Source: an uncultured Rickettsiales bacterium
GTDB lineage: Bacteria > Pseudomonadota > Alphaproteobacteria > UBA8366
Length of the DNA: 19,983 bases
Direction of reading: 5' to 3'
Assembly (NCBI GenBank): GCA_913046825.1
Contig: CAJWTF010000062.1
Location: 1 to 19,983, forward strand
Made by a program: the position numbers and the translations under genes
Notes under the pieces: model-generated
The model's input: the letters and a program-made list of their open reading frames with translations, nothing else
What the model was told of the DNA's origin: nothing
Database searches by the model: none
In this document: positions 14,952 to 19,983 of the stretch, one piece after another
Position numbering within the stretch: the first letter of the stretch is position 1
How the letters are laid out: each line of letters opens with the position of its first letter

Positions 14952-16754
14952 ATGAATTCTATCGATCAGGTAAGGCCTGGCCCCGATACCTTCGATGACG
15001 CCGATTTGGAACGCATCGTCAACAGGTGGTTGGGCGACTTTGAGCGCGCGCTTTCGACGGGCGATCCGCAGCGCGTGGCCTCGCTGATCGAGAAGGACGG
15101 GAATTGGCGCGATTTACTGGCTTTCACCTGGCATCTGACACCACGGGTAGGTGCCCTTGAAATCGCCGAGGTCCTGGCCGCGCGACAAGCCGCTGTCGGC
15201 GCGCATGGGATCAGGGTCAGCCCCGGCCGCACCCCGCCCAAGCGCGTTAATCGCCTCGGGCGCGAGTGCATCGAGGCTATTTTCGAATTCGAGACGAAGG
15301 TCGGGCGCGGCGACGGCGTGCTGCGCCTGGTCGCGGACTCAACCGGGCAGTATAAGGCCTGGGTCATTTCCACCTCGCTTCAGGAACTCCGAGGATTCGA
15401 GGAGACTATCGGCAGGAACCGGCCTTCCGGTGCGGCGTACTCGCGCAATTTTGGTGGCGATAATTGGGAAGATGCCCGTCGCAAGGCCGTGCTCTATGAA
15501 GACAAGGACCCGACGGTGTTGGTGGTCGGCGGGGCCCAGGCGGGCCTGGCGATCGCGGCGCGTCTCAATCAGATTGGTGTCGACACGCTGGTGGTTGAGA
15601 AGTGGCCCCGCATCGGCGATAGCTGGCGCGAGCGCTACCACTCCTTGGCGCTGCACAATTCCATCCACGTCAACAATCTGCCCTACATGCCGTTTCCCCC
15701 GACGTGGCCGAATTATATTCCCAAAGATATGCTGGGGCTGTGGTTTGAATTCTACGCGCAAGTCATGGAAATCAACCACTGGACCAATACGGAGTTCACC
15801 AAAGGCGACTGGGACGCAGACGCAAAGTGCTGGACCGCCACGCTCAAGACAGCTGACGGAAGCGAGCGCACTCTTCGCCCCCGCCACATTGTGTTCGCGA
15901 ATGGTGTGAGTAGTTATCCGCTGCGCCCGGACATCCCGGGCCTCGATACATTTAAGGGTGACGTAGTCCATTCGGAAGGCTTCGACAGCGGTGCGCCCTA
16001 TGCTGGTAAGAAGGCCATTATCATCGGCACGGGATCGAGCGGCAACGACATCGCGCTCGATTTGCACAGCTTCAATTGCCACACGACCCTGGTGCAGCGC
16101 GGCTCCAGCACGGTTGTCTCGATTGAGCCGTCGGCAAAGCTTAATTACGCACTCTACGATGAAAATCCCTCGGTCGAGGATTGCGACCTAATCGCCTCCG
16201 CCGTCACACCCCCGCTGCTGATCAAAGGCTACCAAGCGGCGGTCAAGCGCATGATGGAGCTGGACAAGGAGATGATCGATGGGCTCGAGGGCATCGGCTT
16301 CAAGTTCGACGTTGGCGAGGACCGCACCGGCCACCAGATGAAATACCGCCGCCGCGGTGGGGGCTACAACCTGGATGCTGGCAGCTCCGAGTTGATGATT
16401 AAGGGCGAGATCGACCTCCTGCAGAATGACAATATCGAGCGTTTTTGTGCCGACGGCGCGCTGCTAAAGGATGGCAGTATCGTCGCGGCGGATGTGATCG
16501 TGCTGGCAACGGGCTACTACCCTCAAGGAGAATTGCTGCGCCGCGCGCTCGGCGAAGAGATCGCGGAGCGCATCGGCCAAATCTGGGGCCAGGACGAGGA
16601 GGGCGAACTTGCCAATATGTACAAGCGCACACCCCAGGATGGCGTGTGGTTTATCGCTGGCAGTCTGACCCAAGCCCGTATTTACTCAAAATACATGGCG
16701 CTGCAAATCAAAGCGATTGAGGAAGGCCTGGTCGATATAAATCCCCATGGTTGA
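14952..16754 (+). CDS. FMO-like NAD(P)/FAD-dependent monooxygenase with N-terminal NTF2-like domain
   Basis: A 600-residue fusion. Residues about 15-150 look like an NTF2/SnoaL-like alpha+beta cone (VNRWLGDFERALSTGDPQRV, then LIEKDGNWRDLLAFTWHL). Residues about 185-600 are a flavin monooxygenase: FAD site VLVVGGAQAGLAIAARL (about 189-205), IGDSWRERYHSLALHNSI, NADPH site AIIIGTGSSGNDIALDL (about 355-371), and the late ATGYYP motif. It probably oxygenates a ketone (Baeyer-Villiger) or heteroatom. The canonical FxGxxxHxxxW fingerprint is not clear: only GDVVHSEGF remains in that region. Start has AGGGA upstream. The next gene encodes a free NTF2-like protein. Family secure; substrate unknown. 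Confidence 0.9.
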   Translation: MNSIDQVRPGPDTFDDADLERIVNRWLGDFERALSTGDPQRVASLIEKDGNWRDLLAFTWHLTPRVGALEIAEVLAARQAAVGAHGIRVSPGRTPPKRVNRLGRECIEAIFEFETKVGRGDGVLRLVADSTGQYKAWVISTSLQELRGFEETIGRNRPSGAAYSRNFGGDNWEDARRKAVLYEDKDPTVLVVGGAQAGLAIAARLNQIGVDTLVVEKWPRIGDSWRERYHSLALHNSIHVNNLPYMPFPPTWPNYIPKDMLGLWFEFYAQVMEINHWTNTEFTKGDWDADAKCWTATLKTADGSERTLRPRHIVFANGVSSYPLRPDIPGLDTFKGDVVHSEGFDSGAPYAGKKAIIIGTGSSGNDIALDLHSFNCHTTLVQRGSSTVVSIEPSAKLNYALYDENPSVEDCDLIASAVTPPLLIKGYQAAVKRMMELDKEMIDGLEGIGFKFDVGEDRTGHQMKYRRRGGGYNLDAGSSELMIKGEIDLLQNDNIERFCADGALLKDGSIVAADVIVLATGYYPQGELLRRALGEEIAERIGQIWGQDEEGELANMYKRTPQDGVWFIAGSLTQARIYSKYMALQIKAIEEGLVDINPHG

Positions 16755-16764
16755 ACAGTGTTAT

Positions 16765-16782
16765 CAAGGCGTTATCGCCTTG
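16765..16782 (+). terminator. Short hairpin after the flavoprotein gene
   Basis: CAAGGCG-ttat-CGCCTTG forms a perfect 7-bp stem with a four-base loop, beginning 11 bases after the stop codon. No U-run follows, so if it acts as a terminator it is weak or factor-dependent. Confidence 0.35.
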
Positions 16783-16904
16783 CGGGCGCGGCGTTTGCCA
16801 ACGTTGAGGGGTTGGCCAGGCGATTCCGTATTGCCCAGGCGCGACGCGAGGCTAACTTGTGAGACGGTAATCACGGCAATCACGGCGAACGCGGGAGAGC
16901 GATC

Positions 16905-17315
16905 ATGGCACCGAACAGCGAGCAGCGTGACGCGATTTTTAAAACCTTCGGGCGCGCCTTTTTCAAGCAAGACCTCGACCTTATGTACGAAGCGGTGACG
17001 CTCGACTTCACCTGGACCGTCCAGGACGACGACATTGTGCATGTGCTCGACAGTCGCGAGAAAATAGCGGGTTTCTTCGAGCAACGCCGGGGCAGGTACG
17101 AGGGCGTCCGCTTCGACGATGTGGTATTTCACCACGCACCTAACGAGACGTTCATGACCTATCGAATGACTGGCACCGAGGTTACAACCGGTGAGGCCTT
17201 CGCCAAAGTCGGCGTCGAGCGCTACACCTTTCGCGACGGCAAACTGACGGCGAAGGACGTCTACAGCCGCCCGGCGAAGGTGGCAGCCTTAAGCGACATC
17301 CGAGCCCCAGCTTGA
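16905..17315 (+). CDS. NTF2/SnoaL-like domain protein
   Basis: A 136-residue single-domain protein with the NTF2-like pattern: N-terminal helix (AIFKTFGRAFFKQDLDLMYE), then DFTWTVQDDD, a helix at REKIAGFFEQRRGRYEGVRF, and a run of beta strands (TFMTYRMTGTEVTTGEAF, then GVERYTFRDGKLTAKDVYSR). Members range from small-molecule isomerases and hydrolases to non-catalytic binders, so no reaction is assigned. A GGGAG ribosome binding site precedes the ATG. It lies 150 bp after an FMO that itself carries an NTF2-like domain, which suggests but does not prove a shared pathway. Confidence 0.82.
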   Translation: MAPNSEQRDAIFKTFGRAFFKQDLDLMYEAVTLDFTWTVQDDDIVHVLDSREKIAGFFEQRRGRYEGVRFDDVVFHHAPNETFMTYRMTGTEVTTGEAFAKVGVERYTFRDGKLTAKDVYSRPAKVAALSDIRAPA

Positions 17316-17360
17316 TACCGCCGCAATCTATGCCCTAGAGAGCCCACCGGCCTACGAGCC

Positions 17361-17797
17361 GTGGCCGATATATGGCGCTTTCCTAATGGCGGCTTTGACA
17401 ATGCCGCCGCCGTGCCGCCCCGTGTGCAACGGTGCGCCGGTGTCGTCTATAAGACGGTCGGCGCCCGAGATTTGGCGCTCGATCTATACCAATCCGCCAA
17501 CAATGACGAGCCCAGGCCATTGACCCCACGCGCATCATCCTCCGCGGAAGCTCGTCAGGTGAGCACCTCTCGGCATTCACGGGCTTTGCCGTCGGCGAGA
17601 AAGAGCAGGTCCATCTTCCCGGCCTCGGCGATCTGCGCGAGGCGCACCGCATTGGCTATGTTCGCGGCCGGCTTGTTCCAAGCATCAGGATGCCTTCACT
17701 CTCCGACGTGGCTGCCCTCGGCGTTGGCATTGGCGGCAATGATCATCGGAATGGTAAGGGTGTTCTGAGGCTGTGTGTCCAACATGGGTGCAAGTAA
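17361..17797 (+). pseudogene. Remnant of an alpha/beta hydrolase (esterase/lipase)
   Basis: In the frame starting at 17361, positions about 17442-17504 encode VVYKTVGARDLALDLYQSAN, like the N-terminal strand of BD-FAE/HSL-type esterases (VYK-x-VG-x-x-x-L-x-LD-x-Y). Immediately after, in a different frame open from 17507 to the TAA at 17795-17797, the text IDPTRIILRGSSSGEHLSAF resembles the nucleophile elbow (GxSxG, Ser codon at 17552) and its preceding DP-x-RI strand. The oxyanion segment normally between them (HGGGW-like) is missing, and no convincing catalytic Asp/His follows. A deletion with frame change near 17505 explains this. The rest of 17316-18034 holds no gene I can support; 17798-18034 is leader DNA for the dehydrogenase. 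Confidence 0.5.
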
Positions 17798-18034
17798 CCA
17801 TCGCTCGGACCTGTTAAGCTGGGCGCCTTCCGGAGCCGCATTGGATTTCTCAAATATAGATATTTTGTCTCGTTACGATATCCGCATAGACCTTTTTGTA
17901 ACCTTTGGAAATTTAACATGCTGTGCATTCGAATGAGCTCCCCCCGCATATCGCGGCGTATTGCCACCAGGTCACCCGGCGACTAAATTCCTGGCAACCA
18001 AAAAAACTCACCGAGAGATTAGGAGGGCGCGTCC

Positions 18035-19114
18035 GTGGCGGAGCAAACTAATGAGAAGAAATTCGGAATTTCGGTCATCCCCGGCGACGGGATTGGCAAC
18101 GAGGTGGTGCCCGAGGGGCTGCGCGTGCTGGAAGCCGTCGGTAAGAAATACGGCTTCGATTACGGCTTTGAGCATTACGATTGGAACTGCGAGCGCTACG
18201 CCCAGAAGGGCGCGATGATGCCGGAGGACGGCTTGGAGCAATTGGCGGGCTGCGATTCGATCTTCCTGGGCGCAGTCGGCTTTCCCGGTGTGCCGGATCA
18301 TATCTCGCTCTGGGGTCTCTTAATCCCGATCCGCCGCGAGTTCCAGCAATACGTCAACCTGCGCCCGGTGCGCTTGCTGCCCGGCATCACGCCGCCGGTG
18401 AACGGCTATGAGACCGGCGACATCGACATGTATGTGGTGCGTGAGAACAACGAGGGTGAATACTCCAATATCGGCGGGCGCATGTACGAGGGCACTGACC
18501 TTGAGATGTGTATGCAGGAGAACATCTTCACCCGGCGGGGCTGCGATCGGATCATGCGCTACGCCTTCGATCTGGCGCAGAGCCGTCCTAAGAAGCACCT
18601 CACCTCAGCCACCAAGTCGAACGGCATCTCCCACACCATGCCTTATTGGGACGAGCGCTTCGCCGAGGTCGGTAAGAACTATCCCGACATCAAGACCGAC
18701 CAGTACCATATTGATATTCTGACGGCGCATTTCGTCCAGCATCCGGATTGGTTCGACGTGGTGGTGGGGAGCAATCTATTCGGCGATATCCTCTCGGACC
18801 TGGGCCCTGCCGTGACTGGCACCATCGCAGTCGCCCCCGGCGCCAATATCAATCCCGAGAAGGACTACCCCTCGATGTTCGAGCCGGTGCACGGCTCTGC
18901 CCCCGATATCGCGGGCAAGGGTATCGCCAACCCGATCGGCCAGATTTGGTCGGGCGCGATGATGCTGGAGCATTTGGGCGAGCAAGAGGCTGCGGATGCC
19001 GTCGTCAAGGCGATCGAGACCGTTTTGTCGGACAAGAACGCCCCGCTGACCCCCGACATGGGTGGCAAGGCGACGACGCAAGATCTCGGCAAAGCCATCG
19101 CCGACGCGATCTAG
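18035..19114 (+). CDS. Tartrate dehydrogenase / D-malate dehydrogenase (decarboxylating)
   Basis: A 359-residue beta-decarboxylating dehydrogenase of the isocitrate/isopropylmalate family. The start is GTG with AGGAGG nine to ten bases upstream. Motifs: FGISVIPGDGIGNEVVPEGL (about 10-29); FPGVPDHISLWGLLIPIRRE, then FQQYVNLRPVRLLPG (typical of tartrate/D-malate dehydrogenases rather than LeuB); catalytic K194 in TSATKSNG; metal ligands D251 and D255 in NLFGDILSDLGP; and the NAD loop MFEPVHGSAPDIAGKGIANP. It oxidises tartrate or D-malate with NAD+ and Mn2+/K+ in the cytosol. The gene ends 11 bases before the MaoC gene. The exact 2-hydroxy acid used is not certain. Confidence 0.9.
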   Translation: MAEQTNEKKFGISVIPGDGIGNEVVPEGLRVLEAVGKKYGFDYGFEHYDWNCERYAQKGAMMPEDGLEQLAGCDSIFLGAVGFPGVPDHISLWGLLIPIRREFQQYVNLRPVRLLPGITPPVNGYETGDIDMYVVRENNEGEYSNIGGRMYEGTDLEMCMQENIFTRRGCDRIMRYAFDLAQSRPKKHLTSATKSNGISHTMPYWDERFAEVGKNYPDIKTDQYHIDILTAHFVQHPDWFDVVVGSNLFGDILSDLGPAVTGTIAVAPGANINPEKDYPSMFEPVHGSAPDIAGKGIANPIGQIWSGAMMLEHLGEQEAADAVVKAIETVLSDKNAPLTPDMGGKATTQDLGKAIADAI

Positions 19115-19125
19115 GAAGGGTCGGT

Positions 19126-19584
19126 ATGCACGCACGCTATTTCGAAGGGTTTACGGTCGGCGAGACATTTGAGACACGGTCCGTCACGCTGACCGAGGGA
19201 CAGATGGTCGACTTCTCCATGGCTTATGACCCACAGCCGATCCACACCGACAGGGAAACTTCAAAGAAGGGTATTCACGGCGACATGATCTCCAGCGGTC
19301 TGCAGACCCTGGGGCTCGCCAACCGGCTCTGGGTGGAGCTAGGCTTGATGGGGGAGAACAATCTCGGTGGGCCGGGGCTAGATGATGTGCGCTGGCCACG
19401 ACCCGTATTCGCCGGGGACACCATGCGCACGGTGATTGAGATCCTGGAAGCACGGCCCTCGCGGTCGAAGCCGGACCGGGGCATCGTGACCTTCGGGTTC
19501 ACCACCTACAATCAGCGGGATGAGGTGGTGATGACCTATAAATGCGTCGACATATTACGGCGTGATCCGGCGGTTTCAAGCTAG
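19126..19584 (+). CDS. MaoC family dehydratase (hotdog fold)
   Basis: A 152-residue hotdog protein with the hydratase pattern DFSMAYDPQPIHTDRETSKK (D35, H40) and HGDMISSGLQTLGLANRLWV. The C-terminal strands (VRWPRPVFAGDTMRTVIEIL, then VTFGFTTYNQRDEVVMTYKC) are complete. Members hydrate enoyl-CoA to (R)-3-hydroxyacyl-CoA or dehydrate related thioesters. The ATG at 19126 has GGAAGGG upstream and lies 11 bases after the dehydrogenase stop, so the two are co-transcribed. The open frame extends upstream inside the dehydrogenase gene, but that is a shadow. It is convergent with the gene at the right edge. Confidence 0.9.
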   Translation: MHARYFEGFTVGETFETRSVTLTEGQMVDFSMAYDPQPIHTDRETSKKGIHGDMISSGLQTLGLANRLWVELGLMGENNLGGPGLDDVRWPRPVFAGDTMRTVIEILEARPSRSKPDRGIVTFGFTTYNQRDEVVMTYKCVDILRRDPAVSS

Positions 19585-19613
19585 CGGGAGGGCTAGAGGA
19601 ACGTATGTTGGTT

Positions 19614-19983
19614 TCAGTGTTTGTGCGCTTTCTTCAGCTTCTCCGCCATCGCCTTGGCGAATTCGGCGGCGGTCGGCTCAACCGCTTCGGCTGCACTTTC
19701 CAGCATGTAGTCGCGCCCGCAGCTTTTCTCGACGTTGTGTCGTTTGCGGCTGCGGAGCTGGTGGGTCGCGGTGACTTTGCCGGAGGCCACGTTGCGGGCT
19801 TCATCGTCGATCCACACAAAGAAACTATTGCCCTTTTCCCCGCGATGCATGGAGATGAAAATCTTGACCTCCAAGACCGTTGAAATGCGCGCGGAAGAAT
19901 TGCGCGCGACTTCCACGGCGAGGCCCATGATGCGCTCGATCTTGCCGCTAATTTTGCGGGCAGAGGGAATATCGGCGACGCTG
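19614..19983 (-). CDS. Unrecognised protein, 3' part of gene cut by the window edge
   Basis: The frame stays open to the right edge, so at least 122 residues are present and the N-terminus is outside. An internal ATG at 19928 would give a 104-residue product, but the coding text upstream (DIPSARKISGKIERI) continues smoothly, so that ATG is probably not the start. Visible text: MGLAVEVARNSSARISTVLE, VKIFISMHRGEKGNSFFVWI, then ATHQLRSRKRHNVEKS, and a lysine-rich C-terminal helix (AEFAKAMAEKLKKAHKH). The alternating strands could be the end of a hotdog-type domain, which would suit the neighbouring MaoC gene, but I would not assign a family. Confidence 0.6.
   Translation of the reverse strand, partial: SVADIPSARKISGKIERIMGLAVEVARNSSARISTVLEVKIFISMHRGEKGNSFFVWIDDEARNVASGKVTATHQLRSRKRHNVEKSCGRDYMLESAAEAVEPTAAEFAKAMAEKLKKAHKH

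Noticed and set aside
15339..16082. Minus-strand open frame of 247 codons opposite the flavoprotein
   Set aside because: Mirrors the FAD and NADPH motifs of the real gene and lacks its own recognisable domain.
16797..16816. GCCAAC/GTTGGC dyad before the NTF2-like gene
   Set aside because: Only six pairs with an eight-base loop; too weak to support as a regulatory site.
17383..17652. Minus-strand 89-codon open frame in the spacer before the dehydrogenase
   Set aside because: Arg-rich text without domain sense; the plus strand there holds recognisable hydrolase fragments.

Overview
The window looks like chromosomal DNA of a moderately GC-rich alphaproteobacterium with a broad catabolic repertoire, perhaps a free-living Rhodospirillales-like lineage. 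This is inferred from gene style: many CoA transferases, PhyH oxygenases, MaoC, FMO and short palindromic intergenic elements. No rRNA, tRNA, CRISPR array, transposase or phage gene is visible.

Left region (1-4197, minus strand): a tight four-gene operon reads, in transcription order, a conserved protein with the motif WTDGLPVVPPT, a UGSC-family protein, an alpha-methylacyl-CoA-racemase-like CaiB/BaiF protein, and a second CaiB/BaiF CoA-transferase. The UGSC gene (2430-2960) is interrupted by an in-frame TGA exactly at the first position of the U-G-S-C motif. A hairpin with a G-first apical loop follows at the distance expected of a bacterial SECIS element. I read it as a selenoprotein that ordinary gene calling would split into two fragments. 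An AT-rich divergent spacer carrying a perfect 13-bp direct repeat separates the operon from a LysR-type regulator on the plus strand, which probably controls it.

Middle left (4198-10441, plus strand): the LysR gene is followed closely by a CocE/NonD-type serine hydrolase. After a 20-bp perfect inverted repeat comes a cluster of two tandem, colinear 300-residue PhyH-family dioxygenases (about 57% identical), an atypical NAD-dependent epimerase/dehydratase-like protein and a small two-helix membrane protein. It ends at a 24-bp perfect inverted repeat that serves as a bidirectional terminator or repetitive palindrome.

Middle (10457-14799): a DHDPS/NAL-family aldolase (minus), a decayed unrecognised gene (plus, three lesions), a stand-alone formyltransferase resembling the hydrolase domain of 10-formyltetrahydrofolate dehydrogenase (minus), a small conserved-looking orphan protein (plus), and the Sua5-type threonylcarbamoyl-AMP synthase (minus).

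Right region (14952-19983): an FMO-like flavoprotein with an N-terminal NTF2-like domain, a separate NTF2/SnoaL-like protein, the remains of an alpha/beta hydrolase gene, a tartrate/D-malate dehydrogenase followed by a MaoC-type dehydratase, and the 3' part of an unrecognised gene running off the right edge. The most notable object is the candidate UGSC selenoprotein with its SECIS-like hairpin and its CoA-transferase operon.
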